Part shown: positions 9,641 through 20,045 of the stretch, piece after piece
How positions within the stretch are numbered: position 1 is the first letter of the stretch
Layout: every line of letters begins with the position of its first letter
From: Burkholderiales bacterium 39-55-53
GTDB taxonomy: Bacteria; Pseudomonadota; Gammaproteobacteria; Burkholderiales; Burkholderiaceae_C
DNA length: 64,000 nt
NCBI GenBank assembly: GCA_002282445.1
Contig: NCJK01000001.1
Coordinates: forward strand, 868,001-932,000
Reading direction: 5' to 3'
Program-made: the position numbers and the translations under genes
The notes under the pieces: generated by a model
The model's database searches: none
The model's input: only the letters and a program-made list of their open reading frames with translations
What the model was told of the DNA's origin: nothing

Positions 9641-10837
9641 ATGGTTACCCCTGCAGACACGGCAACCAAAACACTGGATGACTTACTACATCAAGCCTTC
9701 TCGCTCGGGGCTTCCGATGTTCATTTTGAGAGTGGCGAAGATTTTTTCCGCGCGCGCTTTCGCATCGATGGGCTGCTTCGCATTGCGGCCACCCCCGCCC
9801 TCGCGCTGCGTGATTCGGTGATCTCACGCATCAAAGTATTGGCACGCATGGACATTGCCGAAAAACGCTTGCCGCAAGATGGGCGCATTCAATATCCTTA
9901 CCTTGATCAGCTCATTGATTTACGCGTGAGCTCACTGCCCACGCTGCATGGCGAAAAGATTGTGGTGCGCATTTTGAATTTCAGCCGCGAGCGACCGGGC
10001 TTGGCCGCATTGGGCTACGAGCCCGATGACCGAGCCAAGCTGATCCAAGCACTGGGCCAACCGCATGGGTTGATTTTGATGACTGGCCCCACTGGCTCGG
10101 GCAAGACCTTGTCACTTTACAGCTGCCTTGAGTTACTCAACCGCAACGAGGTGAATATCTCGACAGTCGAAGACCCTTCTGAAATTCACCTGCCAGGCGC
10201 AAACCAAGTCAACATCAATGAGCGTGCCGGCCTCAGCTTTGCCACCGCCTTACGCGCCCTACTTCGGCAAGACCCAGACGTGATCATGGTGGGCGAAATT
10301 CGAGATTTAGAAACTGCCGAAATCGCCATTCAAGCTGCGCAAACAGGGCACGTGGTTTTGTCTACTTTGCACACCAACGACGCACCGGGCACTTTGGCGC
10401 GTTTGCGTCATATGGGCGTGGCGGCATTCAACGTGGCTGCCAGCGTGAGCTTGGTCACTGCACAACGTTTGGTGCGTCGGCTATGCGAACAGTGCAAGCA
10501 AGCCATGGTCGCTAGCGAAATTGACTTTTTATTTCACAACCTGAGTCAAGCAGACCAAAGCGTCATACCAGCCCACCTGCGTTCACAAGCCACGCCCTAC
10601 AAAGCCATTGGCTGCAACGCTTGCGACAAGGGCTACAAAGGCCGCATTGGGCTTTACCAAGTCATGCCAGTGAGTGACGCCTTGCAAACCCTGATCATGC
10701 GGGACTGTGATGCACAAACACTCGCAGCACAAGCCGCACAAGACGGCGTGCGCACCTTGCGACAAGCGGGTTGGTTCAAGGTGTTGCAAGGCATCACCTC
10801 GATCGAAGAAGTCATGGCACTCACCCACCATGGCTGA
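9641..10837 (+). CDS. pilB: Type IV pilus extension ATPase, PilB-like, without N-terminal domain
   Basis: Hexameric secretion-type ATPase that powers pilus extension at the inner membrane. Visible motifs: Walker A GPTGSGKT (149-156), Asp box STVEDPSEI (174-182), Walker B DVIMVGE (213-219), His box TGHVVLSTLH (235-244), and the zinc-type tetra-Cys set C282/C285/C325/C328. At 398 aa it lacks the roughly 170-residue N-terminal MshEN-type domain of standard PilB and opens directly at the N2 domain (SLGASDVHFE). The short upstream gap (9439-9640) cannot hold the missing part. First gene of pilB-pilC-pilD, overlapping pilC by 8 bases. Confidence 0.9.
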   Translation: MVTPADTATKTLDDLLHQAFSLGASDVHFESGEDFFRARFRIDGLLRIAATPALALRDSVISRIKVLARMDIAEKRLPQDGRIQYPYLDQLIDLRVSSLPTLHGEKIVVRILNFSRERPGLAALGYEPDDRAKLIQALGQPHGLILMTGPTGSGKTLSLYSCLELLNRNEVNISTVEDPSEIHLPGANQVNINERAGLSFATALRALLRQDPDVIMVGEIRDLETAEIAIQAAQTGHVVLSTLHTNDAPGTLARLRHMGVAAFNVAASVSLVTAQRLVRRLCEQCKQAMVASEIDFLFHNLSQADQSVIPAHLRSQATPYKAIGCNACDKGYKGRIGLYQVMPVSDALQTLIMRDCDAQTLAAQAAQDGVRTLRQAGWFKVLQGITSIEEVMALTHHG

Positions 10838-12044
10838 ACATCGCTACGCATGGCGCGGTGTTGACCGCGACGGAAAAATCGTCGCAGGTGAGATGAATAC
10901 CGGCTCACCCGAAGCCGTTCGTGATCAACTCAAACAACAACGCATCCGAGCCACACGCGTACAGCGCCAATACGATCTGCCCGCATGGCTGAAACTTCAA
11001 ATCAAACCGAAGATCTCTACGCGTGACATCACACAAATCACACGTCAACTCGCCACCTTGCTGCACGCGGGCGTGCCTTTGCTACAAGCGCTTCATCTTC
11101 TAGAGCGTGGTGAAAACAAAGCAACACTGAGGTCAATGCTGCTTGATGTGCACGGTCAGATTGAAGGCGGCGTGTCGCTGAGCCAAGCACTGCAACAACA
11201 CACTGCATTTGATGCGCTGTATTGCAACCTGGTGGCAGTTGGCGAATTGGCAGGCATGCTCGACACCATGCTGGAGCGTTTGGCCAGCCATCTAGAGAAA
11301 TCCGAAGCCTTACGCATGTCTATTCGCACCGCATTGGTCTATCCAACCGCCGTCATGGGCATTGCCGTGAGCGTGACCGCTTTGATTTTGCTGTTCGTTG
11401 TGCCCGCATTTCAAAACATCTTCGCCTCGTTTGGCGCTGAATTACCTTGGCTCACACGATGGGTGATTGCACTGAGCGAGGCCATCGAGCAATACGGATT
11501 GCTGCTGCTCAGCCTTTGCTTCGCCAGCATGTGGTGGCTACGAAGGCAATTGGACAAACATTGGCACTGGCGACACTCTGTGCACGGCTGGTTGTTGCGT
11601 TTCCCCATTGCTGGCCCATTGACTCGCCATGCCTGCACGGCGCGCTGGACACGCACCTTGGCCACTTTGTTTTCTGCGGGCGTACCTTTGACCGATGCCC
11701 TCGAAGCAGTGCAAGGCGTCACTGGGCACTTGTGGTTTCAAGCGGCCACGAAGGACATACGCCAGCAACTGATCCAAGGTCGCGCTTTGTCGCAAGCTTT
11801 AGACAGTGCCGATGGTTTATTTCCCAGTATGGTGGTGCAAATGTGTGCCATCGGAGAAGAATCTGGCGCGCTCGACCGCATGCTGGAAAAAACTGCTGAA
11901 CACTACGAACGCGAGGTCGACAGCACCGTCGCGCAACTGTCTACACTCTTAGAACCTTTCATCATGGTGGTGTTAGGTGTATTGATTGGCGGCTTGGTGA
12001 TGGCTTTGTATCTTCCAATTTTTCAACTGGGGCAAGTGGTATGA
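10830..12044 (+). CDS. pilC: Type IV pilus inner-membrane platform protein PilC
   Basis: Polytopic platform that couples the PilB ATPase to pilin assembly. From the ATG at 10830 (MAEHRYAWRGVDRDGK, 404 aa) it has two T2SSF domains, each with the pattern RQLATLLHAGVPLLQAL / ARWTRTLATLFSAGVPL, and three hydrophobic helices (ALVYPTAVMGIAVSVTALILLFVVP in part, YGLLLLSLCFASMWW, and the C-terminal IMVVLGVLIGGLVMALYLP). Longer frames upstream would read through pilB. It ends in an ATGA overlap with pilD. Confidence 0.95.
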   Translation: MAEHRYAWRGVDRDGKIVAGEMNTGSPEAVRDQLKQQRIRATRVQRQYDLPAWLKLQIKPKISTRDITQITRQLATLLHAGVPLLQALHLLERGENKATLRSMLLDVHGQIEGGVSLSQALQQHTAFDALYCNLVAVGELAGMLDTMLERLASHLEKSEALRMSIRTALVYPTAVMGIAVSVTALILLFVVPAFQNIFASFGAELPWLTRWVIALSEAIEQYGLLLLSLCFASMWWLRRQLDKHWHWRHSVHGWLLRFPIAGPLTRHACTARWTRTLATLFSAGVPLTDALEAVQGVTGHLWFQAATKDIRQQLIQGRALSQALDSADGLFPSMVVQMCAIGEESGALDRMLEKTAEHYEREVDSTVAQLSTLLEPFIMVVLGVLIGGLVMALYLPIFQLGQVV

Positions 12045-12844
12045 CATGGGACATGGCCCTAGCCTTTGGGCTGGGCTTGCTGATGGGCAGTTTTGCGAAT
12101 GTGTTGATCCACCGTTTGCCACGCATGGTGATGGCTGAACACGCGCACGATGCCGATGCGCCGCGTTACGACTTGAGCTGGCCCGCCTCCCACTGCCCGC
12201 ACTGTCAAACACCACTCAAAGCTTGGCACAACATCCCGGTGTTGAGCTACCTTGGTCTCAAAGGCAAATGCTCCTTTTGCCACCACCGCATCAGCTTGCA
12301 ATACCCGCTGATCGAAATCACCACCGCATTACTTTGGCTGATCTGCACTTGGCATTGGGGCTTCAACACCACTGGCTTTTGCTGGGCAAGTTTTGCCACT
12401 GTGTTGCTAGCGTTATCGGTGATCGATTGGCAAACCACCTTGCTGCCAGATGACCTGACACAAGCCATGGTCTGGGGCGGTCTTGTGGCGAGCGCTCTGG
12501 GGTGGCTTGATTTGCCACTCACACAGTCGGTGTGGGGTGCGGTAGTTGGCTACGTCTCTTTGTGGAGCATTGCTAAGATGTTTGAATGCATAACTGGCAA
12601 GCAAGGCATGGGCGCTGGAGACTTCAAGCTATTAGCGGGGCTGGGTGCTTGGCTGGGCCCGTTGGCACTCCTGCCCGTGGTCATGGCGGCCAGCATCTGC
12701 GGCGCTGTGGTGGGCTTGGCTTTGAAATTCAGTCAACGATTGCGCGACGACGGCTATGTACCCTTTGGCCCCTTTTTGGCTACCGCGGGTTTGGCGGTTG
12801 CATTCATCGGCATAGATGGCATTGCACGATGGATGGGCTGGTGA
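12041..12844 (+). CDS. pilD: Prepilin peptidase / N-methyltransferase PilD
   Basis: Inner-membrane aspartyl protease that cleaves type IV prepilin leaders and methylates the new N-terminus. It has the cytoplasmic zinc loop with two CxxC pairs (C52/C55 and C77/C80), the catalytic Asp in SVIDWQT (about D129) and the second in the GxGD motif GAGDFK (about D194). About eight hydrophobic helices and a length of 267 aa match family A24. It is translationally coupled to pilC by ATGA. It would serve pseudopilins encoded elsewhere; no pilin gene is in this window. Confidence 0.96.
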   Translation: MTWDMALAFGLGLLMGSFANVLIHRLPRMVMAEHAHDADAPRYDLSWPASHCPHCQTPLKAWHNIPVLSYLGLKGKCSFCHHRISLQYPLIEITTALLWLICTWHWGFNTTGFCWASFATVLLALSVIDWQTTLLPDDLTQAMVWGGLVASALGWLDLPLTQSVWGAVVGYVSLWSIAKMFECITGKQGMGAGDFKLLAGLGAWLGPLALLPVVMAASICGAVVGLALKFSQRLRDDGYVPFGPFLATAGLAVAFIGIDGIARWMGW

Positions 12845-12860
12845 TTTTTTACATAGACTC

Positions 12861-13481
12861 ATGCCCATGACATCCAAAACTCCTCTTCGCATCGGACTCA
12901 CAGGTGGCATCGGCAGTGGCAAAAGCACCGTGGGGCAAATGCTGCACGAGCGTGGCGCAGCTGTGATTGACGCTGATGCGATTGCTCGTAGCGTTACGAC
13001 AGCGCATGGTGCTGCCATGCCCGCCATCGCGCAAACCTTTGGCACTGACTTCATCACGCCCGATGGTGCACTCGACCGCGAACGCATGCGTGCGCATGTT
13101 TTCAGCCACCCCGAGGCAAAGCAAGCACTTGAAGCCATCATCCACCCCTTGGTCGCCCAAGAGACGCAACGCCAAGCGCAACTCGCCATCGTCCAAGGTC
13201 ACCACACTTTGGTGTTTGACGTGCCCTTGCTGGTGGAATCAGGCGCTCGCTGGCTGGCCCAAGTCGACCGCGTTTTGGTGGTGGACTGCTCGGAGGAAAC
13301 ACAAATTCAACGTGTGATGGCCCGCAACGGTTGGAGCTATGAAGCAGTGCAAGCCATCATTTCAGCGCAGGCGTCTCGCGCTCAAAAGTTGGCAGTTGCT
13401 GACTGGGTCATTCATAACGAGGGCATCTCGTTTGAAGAGCTACGGTCAAACGTCCAAAGACTCCCCCTTGACCTGACGTAA
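12861..13481 (+). CDS. coaE: Dephospho-CoA kinase
   Basis: Last step of coenzyme A synthesis: phosphorylation of the 3'-OH of dephospho-CoA. The P-loop LTGGIGSGKST is near the N-terminus; further CoaE features are VIDADAIAR, IHPLV and VFDVPLLVESG. I choose the ATG at 12861 (MPMTSK); the next ATG at 12867 is equally possible, and the frame upstream lies inside pilD. About 206 aa, a normal length. The order pilD-coaE-zapD-yacG is conserved in Beta- and Gammaproteobacteria. Confidence 0.96.
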   Translation: MPMTSKTPLRIGLTGGIGSGKSTVGQMLHERGAAVIDADAIARSVTTAHGAAMPAIAQTFGTDFITPDGALDRERMRAHVFSHPEAKQALEAIIHPLVAQETQRQAQLAIVQGHHTLVFDVPLLVESGARWLAQVDRVLVVDCSEETQIQRVMARNGWSYEAVQAIISAQASRAQKLAVADWVIHNEGISFEELRSNVQRLPLDLT

Positions 13482-13554
13482 TTCAAAAGAAAACACCTGA
13501 TGAACAGGTATGATTCGCACAATTACCAAAGTCCACTAATAAGACGTTTTTCGC

Positions 13555-14307
13555 GTGATTCTGTACGAACATCCCTTCAACGAACGTGTACGCACTTACC
13601 TGCGGTTGGAACACCTGTTTCAACGTTTTGAAGAACTCACCCAACGCGATCACCCGGTGGACAACCATTTCGCGCTCACCACCTTGTTTGAGTTGGTCGA
13701 AGCGGGTGGACGCACTGACCTCAAGTCCGATGTGCTCAAAGACTTAGAGCGTCACAAACAACAATTCAATGCCTTGCGTGGCAACCCCTCGGTCTCTGAA
13801 ACAGCATTGCAGCAGTTGCTCGACAACATCGACCATTGCTTCAGCGGACTCAACGGCCCCATGGGCAAAATTGGCCAAAACATCACTGACAACGAATGGC
13901 TCACCGCCCTGCGTAACCGCGTGGCCATTCCTGGCGGCACGTGCTGCTTTGATTTGCCCGCTTACCACGCATGGCAACAACAAAGCCCTGATGTGCGCCG
14001 TGCGGATATCTTGCGTTGGTTCGACGTGTTTGTGCCACTGAAAGAATCTGTCAATCTGCTGCTCTCGCTGATGCGCGACACAGGCACAACACAAAAAATG
14101 ATGGCCATGGGTGGCCAGTTCCAGCAATCGCTGGCACAAGGCAAATTTCAACTCATGCGCGTGGCCATTGATCCAACTTTGGGATTCATTCCAGAAATCA
14201 GCGGAAACCGCCTGATGATTTGGGTGCGCATGATGCGCCAAGACGGCGATGGCCGTTTGCAGCACAGCACAGATGACGTGCCTTTTGAAATGGCTCTTTG
14301 CGTTTAA
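13555..14307 (+). CDS. zapD: Cell division protein ZapD
   Basis: Cross-links FtsZ filaments and supports Z-ring assembly. The sequence begins MILYEHPFNERVRTYLRLE, typical of ZapD (formerly YacF), and contains a coiled-coil region, CCFDLPAY and a C-terminal beta part (RLMIWVRMM). The length of 250 aa matches. The start is GTG at 13555; no ATG in frame gives the conserved N-terminus. It lies between coaE and yacG, as in E. coli. Confidence 0.94.
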   Translation: MILYEHPFNERVRTYLRLEHLFQRFEELTQRDHPVDNHFALTTLFELVEAGGRTDLKSDVLKDLERHKQQFNALRGNPSVSETALQQLLDNIDHCFSGLNGPMGKIGQNITDNEWLTALRNRVAIPGGTCCFDLPAYHAWQQQSPDVRRADILRWFDVFVPLKESVNLLLSLMRDTGTTQKMMAMGGQFQQSLAQGKFQLMRVAIDPTLGFIPEISGNRLMIWVRMMRQDGDGRLQHSTDDVPFEMALCV

Positions 14308-14310
14308 GCC

Positions 14311-14511
14311 ATGAACGACGCTGAGGTTCGCATCGTCGTGTGCCCCCAATGTGGTGGACCTAGCCGCTACGAGGCTGTCAATAAGTACCGGCCCTTTTGT
14401 GGTGAACGCTGCCGCAATATCGACCTCGGTGCTTGGGCCAACGAGGAGCATCGCTTACCCGACCAAACCCCGCAAGACGACGCCGACTTTGAGAACACAC
14501 CATTGCAATAA
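14311..14511 (+). CDS. yacG: Zinc-binding DNA gyrase inhibitor YacG
   Basis: Small zinc protein that, in E. coli, binds GyrB and inhibits gyrase. Four Cys ligands are in place: C11/C14 (VCPQCGG) and C30/C34 (FCGERC), followed by DLGAWANEEHRLP, the conserved YacG segment. 66 aa, normal length. It starts three bases after zapD and ends the pilB-yacG unit at a strong terminator. Confidence 0.95.
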   Translation: MNDAEVRIVVCPQCGGPSRYEAVNKYRPFCGERCRNIDLGAWANEEHRLPDQTPQDDADFENTPLQ

Positions 14512-14542
14512 AAAAGCGCCTGATCAAAGGCGCTTTTTTGTT
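14509..14542. terminator. Terminator after yacG, shared with mutT
   Basis: AAAAGCGCC / GGCGCTTTT (14512-14520 with 14529-14537) with a run of T on the right and of A on the left; it ends the plus-strand unit and can also act on the convergent mutT. Confidence 0.85.
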
Positions 14543-14571
14543 TCAGTGGCTGCTCGAATGGATGCTTGGGA

Positions 14572-15042
14572 TTAATCGCTGTGTGTCGCGCCCACAAACC
14601 CACGCTCTTGTGCAAACCACTGCAACACAGGCACTGTGCCTGGCAACACGGGTGTCACCGACACTGGCAACTGCTGCCAAGCGAATGACTGCGCCTCTAA
14701 CATTTGCAACTCACCCGTCCATTGCGTGACCTTGCAAAAATTCAGTTGCACCAAGGCATGGGGGTAGTCAATGCGCTCGGTCTTCCATAGGGCGCAGTCT
14801 TGGATGGTGATGCCAATTTCTTCTTGCAGCTCTCGACGCAGGGCTTGCTCTACCGTTTCATCGGCTTCAAGCTTGCCGCCCGGAAACTCCCAGTAGCCTG
14901 CATAGGCTTTACCTTCTGGTCGACTGGTCAACAAGAATGCATCGTCGCCACGTACTAAAACACCGACAGCAACCTGTACCAAACTGCGATCAGTGGAACG
15001 CGGTTGGCCGGCATCGACCACGCGCACAAGGGTTTCAGTCAT
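14572..15042 (-). CDS. mutT: 8-oxo-dGTP diphosphatase MutT (Nudix)
   Basis: Sanitises the nucleotide pool by hydrolysing 8-oxo-dGTP. The Nudix box starts at GGKLEADETVEQ and ends at RELQEEIGI, preceded by AGYWEFPGG. The protein has 156 aa, with an N-terminal lead of about 20 residues compared with E. coli MutT. Its place between yacG and secA matches the E. coli order. Nudix specificity cannot be proven by sequence, but the WEFPGG motif and the context support MutT. Confidence 0.9.
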   Translation of the reverse strand: MTETLVRVVDAGQPRSTDRSLVQVAVGVLVRGDDAFLLTSRPEGKAYAGYWEFPGGKLEADETVEQALRRELQEEIGITIQDCALWKTERIDYPHALVQLNFCKVTQWTGELQMLEAQSFAWQQLPVSVTPVLPGTVPVLQWFAQERGFVGATHSD

Positions 15043-15060
15043 GTTGTTGATGCGCGGGTT

Positions 15061-15942
15061 TTAGGACGCGTGTTTGCCAGCGTAATCACGTGCAAACTGA
15101 TAGGCCACACGGCCACTGCGCGACGCGCGCTCTAGCGCCCACACCAAAGCTTCGGGCTTGGCTGCCTCAATCTCGGCGGGCTTGAAGCCAAACGACGACA
15201 ACCATTGCGCGGCAATGGTCAGGTACTCGTCTTGGCTGAAGGGGTAAAAGCTCACCCACAAACCAAAGCGCTCAGACAAAGAAATCTTTTCTTCCACGCC
15301 CTCGCCTGGGTGCACTTCGCCATCGTCGGTATGCGTGTACGTGAGGTTTTCCTTCATGTACTCGGGCAACAAGTGGCGACGGTTGCTGGTGGCGTAAATC
15401 AACACATTGGGCGTGGCGGCCGCAATCGAGCCATCCAAAATCGACTTGAGTGCTTTGTAGCCGGGCTCGCCATCTTCAAAGCTCAAGTCATCACAAAAAA
15501 TCATGAACTTTTCAGGGCGCTCTGACACCAACTCAATGATGTCTGGCAAATCAGTGAGGTCGTCTTTGTCCACCTCAATCAAACGCAAACCTTGCGGGCC
15601 GTACTCGTTCAAGCAGGCTTTGATGAGCGATGACTTACCCGTGCCACGAGCGCCGGTAAGCAACACGTTGTTGGCGGGCAAGCCCTTCACAAACTGCTCG
15701 GTGTTACGCTGGATTTTTTCTTTTTGGCCATCGATCTCTTGCAGATCGGCCAAGCCCAGCTTGGCCACATGACGCACGGGCTCTAAACCACCACGGCCGT
15801 TGTTGCGTTTGCGGTAACGAAAGGCCACGCTGGCTGACCAATCTGGCTCCACCATCGGCTGAGGCAGCACCTGTTCAATGCGCGCCATCAGCGCCTCGGC
15901 GCGTTGCACCAAGCGTTCGAGGGGGTGGAGTGCGTCGGTCAT
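15061..15942 (-). CDS. DUF815 family P-loop ATPase
   Basis: AAA-like ATP-binding protein of unknown cellular role. Seen: a helical N-terminus, Walker A TGARGTGKSSLIKA, Walker B FMIFCDDLSFE, a sensor-like YATSNRRHL and ERFGLWVSFYPFSQDEYL. The length of 293 aa fits the DUF815 family. It lies between argJ and mutT, overlapping the argJ stop by one base, so it is probably co-transcribed with argJ. In the Burkholderiales this position is, to my knowledge, recurrent, but no function follows from it. Confidence 0.85.
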   Translation of the reverse strand: MTDALHPLERLVQRAEALMARIEQVLPQPMVEPDWSASVAFRYRKRNNGRGGLEPVRHVAKLGLADLQEIDGQKEKIQRNTEQFVKGLPANNVLLTGARGTGKSSLIKACLNEYGPQGLRLIEVDKDDLTDLPDIIELVSERPEKFMIFCDDLSFEDGEPGYKALKSILDGSIAAATPNVLIYATSNRRHLLPEYMKENLTYTHTDDGEVHPGEGVEEKISLSERFGLWVSFYPFSQDEYLTIAAQWLSSFGFKPAEIEAAKPEALVWALERASRSGRVAYQFARDYAGKHAS

Positions 15943-17183
15943 CAGCTGCGGTAGTCAGCGTTGATGCTGACGTAGTCGTGGCTCAGATCGCAGGTCCACA
16001 CGGTGTCGCTGGATGTGCCGCGACCCAAAACAACACGCACGGTGATTTCGGATTGCTTCATGACGCGTTGACCGTCTTCTTCACGGTACTCGGGATGACG
16101 GCCTCCTTGAATGGCGACATGCACATCGTCCAAATACAAATCAATCGCTGTTTGGTCGAGGTCGGTGATACCGGCATAACCCACGGCTGCCAAGATGCGG
16201 CCCAAGTTGGGATCGCTGGCAAAGAAAGCCGTTTTCACCAAAGGTGAATGAGCAATGGCGTAGGCCACTTGGCGGCATTCTGCGCTGGTGTTGCCACCTT
16301 CCACGCGAATGGTGATGAACTTGGTCGCGCCTTCACCGTCACGGACGATGGCTTGCGCAAGTTGACGTGCCACTTGCAACATCGCTTTTAGCAATGCTTG
16401 GCCTTCTGCACTTTGCAAGCTGGTGATAGGGGCATGTTTGGCTTTGTTGGTCGCGATCACCACGAAAGAGTCGTTGGTCGATGTATCGCCATCCACCGTG
16501 ATGCGGTTGAACGAACCTTCAGCCAAAGCCAAAGACAGTTCCTTCATCAAGACAGGGGCCACGCAGGCGTCAGTGGCCACATAACCCAACATCGTGGCCA
16601 TGTTAGGACGAATCATGCCCGCGCCTTTGCTGATGCCGGTCACGCTTACTGTTGCGCCGCCAATTTGCACTTGCGTGCTGGCTGCTTTGGGTACGGTGTC
16701 AGTGGTCATGATGCCTTCAGCGGCATCGGCCCACTGCTGTGCAGAACCCGTTTGACCTGCCGCTGCAATAGCTGCTGGCATACCCGCGATGATGCGGTCG
16801 TGCGGCAGTGGCTCCATGATCACGCCTGTGGAGAACGGCAACACTTGGTTTGGCGAAATATGAAGTGCCTCAGCCAAAGCCACGCAAGTTTCGCGAGCGC
16901 GCTTGAGGCCCTCTTCACCTGTGCCTGCATTGGCATTGCCAGTGTTCACCACCATGGCACGTATGCCTTGGCCTGATTCAATGTGATCACGACACACCTG
17001 CACAGGCGCTGCACAAAAACGGTTTTGCGTGAAGACGCCGCTCACGGATGCGCCTTCGTCGATCAATACAACCGTCAAATCTTTGCGACCCACTTTGCGG
17101 ATACCCGCTTGCGTCACACCAATGCGCACACCAGCAATGGCGTGCAAATCTGAAGGGTTTGGGGGATTGAGATGAACTGCCAT
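15942..17183 (-). CDS. argJ: Bifunctional ornithine acetyltransferase / N-acetylglutamate synthase
   Basis: Arginine synthesis: transfers acetyl from N-acetylornithine to glutamate (cyclic pathway) and in bifunctional forms also uses acetyl-CoA. The precursor cuts itself between Ala and Thr in the motif [13 protein letters not shown]; the new N-terminal Thr is the nucleophile. Other visible motifs are TNDSFV and the oxyanion-type [10 protein letters not shown]. The length of 413 aa is standard. It is six bases downstream of secA. Confidence 0.96.
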   Translation of the reverse strand: MAVHLNPPNPSDLHAIAGVRIGVTQAGIRKVGRKDLTVVLIDEGASVSGVFTQNRFCAAPVQVCRDHIESGQGIRAMVVNTGNANAGTGEEGLKRARETCVALAEALHISPNQVLPFSTGVIMEPLPHDRIIAGMPAAIAAAGQTGSAQQWADAAEGIMTTDTVPKAASTQVQIGGATVSVTGISKGAGMIRPNMATMLGYVATDACVAPVLMKELSLALAEGSFNRITVDGDTSTNDSFVVIATNKAKHAPITSLQSAEGQALLKAMLQVARQLAQAIVRDGEGATKFITIRVEGGNTSAECRQVAYAIAHSPLVKTAFFASDPNLGRILAAVGYAGITDLDQTAIDLYLDDVHVAIQGGRHPEYREEDGQRVMKQSEITVRVVLGRGTSSDTVWTCDLSHDYVSINADYRS

Positions 17184-17188
17184 ATGAC

Positions 17189-19933
17189 TTAAGCCAACTT
17201 ACCGTGGCAATGCTTGTATTTTTTACCGCTGCCACATGGGCAAGGCTCGTTGCGTCCCACTGGGGGCACTTGTGCTGCCAACGTTGTTTTATCCACCGTT
17301 GTGACAGCTTGGCCTGATTCATCCGGAGCGGTGTAAGTGATGTTGTGCAAATTCTCGGCACGATCTTCGAGTTCCGATGCGGCTTGCTCAATTTGCTCGT
17401 TCGATTCAATTTTCACCGTCATCAACACGCGGGTGACTTCGTACTTCACCAAGTCGAGCAACTGGCCAAACAACTCAAACGCTTCGCGCTTGTACTCTTG
17501 CTTAGGTTGCTTTTGCGCATAGCCGCGCAAGTGAATGCCTTGGCGCAAATAGTCCAGGGCTGCCAAATGTTCGCGCCAATGGCTGTCGATGTTTTGCAGC
17601 AAGACCACGCGCATGAAAGGCGTGAATTGCTCCACCCCGACACGGTCCAACTTGGCTTGGAAGGTGGCATGCGCCGCTTCAACCACTTGCTCAAGAATTT
17701 CTTCGTCGGTGATGGCAGAAGCCTTTTGCACGGTGTCTTGCAATGGCAATTCGATGAGCCACTCTTGCAACAAAGCGCGCTCTAGGCCAGCGATGTCCCA
17801 TTGCTCCTCGACCGACTCCACGGGTACATACTGGCGCACCAAATCTGTGAAGCTGCCTTCACGCAAGTTGGCGATTTGAGCCGTCAAATCAGTGGCATCC
17901 AAGATGTCGTTGCGTTGTTGATAGATCACGCGACGTTGGTCGTTGGACACATCGTCGTACTCCAGCAATTGCTTGCGAATGTCAAAGTTACGCGCTTCGA
18001 CTTTGCGCTGCGCGCTTTCGATGCTGCGCGTGACGATGCCAGCTTCAATGGCTTCGCCCTCAGGCATATTCAAGCGGTCCATGATGGACTTGACGCGCTC
18101 GCCCGCAAAAATGCGCATGAGCGAGTCATCCAAGCTCAGGTAAAAACGTGATGAGCCTGGGTCACCTTGACGACCTGAACGGCCGCGCAATTGGTTGTCA
18201 ATGCGGCGTGACTCGTGGCGTTCAGTGGCGATGATGCGCAAACCACCCAATGACTTCACGTCCTCGTGATCCTTGGTCCACTGCACACGCAGTGCATCGA
18301 TTTGCTTTTGCTTTTCTGCGGCGTCCAAAGCTTCGTTGGCTTCTACATCTGCAATGGCTTTTTCGACGTTACCGCCCAGCACGATGTCCGTGCCACGACC
18401 TGCCATGTTGGTGGCAATGGTGATCATCTTGGCGCGACCGGCTTGCGCGATGATGGTCGCTTCGCTGGCGTGTTGTTTGGCGTTGAGCACTTGGTGTGGC
18501 AACTTGGCCTTTTCCAACATCTCTGCAATCAGCTCAGAGTTTTCAATCGAGGTCGTGCCCACCAACACGGGTTGGCCACGTTCGTAGCACTCGCGAATGT
18601 CGTCAATCGCAGCTTTGTATTTTTCTGCCGTCGTTTTGTAAACGCGATCCAATTGATCGTCGCGTTTGCTGATGCGGTTAGGTGGAATCACCACGGTTTC
18701 CAAACCGTAAATCTCTTGAAACTCGTAGGCTTCGGTGTCAGCCGTACCGGTCATGCCGCCGAGTTTGTTGTACAGACGGAAATAGTTTTGGAACGTGATG
18801 GAGGCGAGTGTTTGGTTCTCGGCCTGAATCTCCACGCCTTCTTTGGCTTCCACAGCTTGGTGCAAGCCATCGCTCCAGCGGCGACCTGACATCAAACGAC
18901 CGGTGAATTCGTCCACGATGGTGATCTCACCGTTTTGCACCACATAGTGCTGATCGCGGTGGTACAGGTGGTTGGCGCGCAATGCGGCGTACACGTGGTG
19001 CATCAAGCTGATGTTGGCAGGGTCGTACAGCGATGCGCCTTCGGGCAACAAGCCGTTGGCACTGAGCAAACGCTCTGCGTTTTCATGACCTTGCTCGGTC
19101 ATGAACACTTGGTGTGATTTTTCATCTACTGTGAAGTCACCTGCTTCGATGATGCCTTCACCGGTGCGTGGATCGGCCTCGCCGATTTGGCGCTTGAGCA
19201 AGGGCACGATGCGGTTGATGGCGACGTAGAGTTCGGTGTGATCTTCGGCCTGACCACTGATGATGAGCGGCGTACGCGCTTCGTCGATCAAGATGGAGTC
19301 CACCTCGTCCACGATGGCGAAGTTCAGCTTGCGTTGCACACGATCTGCCGCTTCGTAGACCATGTTGTCACGCAGGTAGTCAAAGCCGTATTCGTTGTTT
19401 GTGCCGTAGGTGATGTCTGCGTGGTAGGCAGCTTGCTTTTCTGCACGCGGCATGTTGGGCAAGTTGATGCCCACAGACAAACCGAGCCAGTTGTATAAAC
19501 GCGCCATCCACTGCGCATCGCGACTGGCCAAATAATCGTTGACCGTCACCACATGCACGCCGTTGCCAGTGAGGGCATTGAGGTACACAGGCAAGGTCGC
19601 TGTGAGAGTTTTACCCTCACCGGTACGCATTTCAGAAATCTTGCCTTGATGCAAAGCGATACCGCCCAACATCTGCACATCGAAGTGGCGCATTTTCATC
19701 ACACGCTTAGACGCTTCACGCACCACTGCGTAGGCTTCAGGAAGCAATGCATCTAAGGTTTCGCCATGCGCCACACGAGATTTGAATTCCTCGGTTTTGG
19801 CACGTAAAGCCTCGTCGCTGAATTTCTCCAACGAAGGCTCCAACGCATTGATTTGCGCGACGGTTTTGCGGTATTGCTTGAGTAGACGCTCATTGCGGCT
19901 ACCGAAAATTTGAGTCAGGAAAGATAGAGCCAT
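17189..19933 (-). CDS. secA: Preprotein translocase ATPase SecA
   Basis: Drives export of unfolded preproteins through SecYEG. Walker A RTGEGKT (103-109), DEAD-type Walker [16 protein letters not shown], and helicase motifs in NBD2 ([24 protein letters not shown]). The C-terminal zinc motif [14 protein letters not shown], which binds SecB, is complete. 914 aa, normal length. No SecM-like regulator is visible upstream; the region 19934-20045 instead separates it from the divergent dciA-like gene and must hold both promoters. Confidence 0.98.
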   Translation of the reverse strand: MALSFLTQIFGSRNERLLKQYRKTVAQINALEPSLEKFSDEALRAKTEEFKSRVAHGETLDALLPEAYAVVREASKRVMKMRHFDVQMLGGIALHQGKISEMRTGEGKTLTATLPVYLNALTGNGVHVVTVNDYLASRDAQWMARLYNWLGLSVGINLPNMPRAEKQAAYHADITYGTNNEYGFDYLRDNMVYEAADRVQRKLNFAIVDEVDSILIDEARTPLIISGQAEDHTELYVAINRIVPLLKRQIGEADPRTGEGIIEAGDFTVDEKSHQVFMTEQGHENAERLLSANGLLPEGASLYDPANISLMHHVYAALRANHLYHRDQHYVVQNGEITIVDEFTGRLMSGRRWSDGLHQAVEAKEGVEIQAENQTLASITFQNYFRLYNKLGGMTGTADTEAYEFQEIYGLETVVIPPNRISKRDDQLDRVYKTTAEKYKAAIDDIRECYERGQPVLVGTTSIENSELIAEMLEKAKLPHQVLNAKQHASEATIIAQAGRAKMITIATNMAGRGTDIVLGGNVEKAIADVEANEALDAAEKQKQIDALRVQWTKDHEDVKSLGGLRIIATERHESRRIDNQLRGRSGRQGDPGSSRFYLSLDDSLMRIFAGERVKSIMDRLNMPEGEAIEAGIVTRSIESAQRKVEARNFDIRKQLLEYDDVSNDQRRVIYQQRNDILDATDLTAQIANLREGSFTDLVRQYVPVESVEEQWDIAGLERALLQEWLIELPLQDTVQKASAITDEEILEQVVEAAHATFQAKLDRVGVEQFTPFMRVVLLQNIDSHWREHLAALDYLRQGIHLRGYAQKQPKQEYKREAFELFGQLLDLVKYEVTRVLMTVKIESNEQIEQAASELEDRAENLHNITYTAPDESGQAVTTVDKTTLAAQVPPVGRNEPCPCGSGKKYKHCHGKLA

Positions 19934-20045
19934 GCGAGCACTGCGGTGTTCCGGTTTTCACTTGAAAACAAGGGCCGCAAAATCCTTTTTAAAAGGCGTA
20001 ATAGAAGCTGCGAATTTTAACCGTCTAGAGCCCCATAATTACCGC

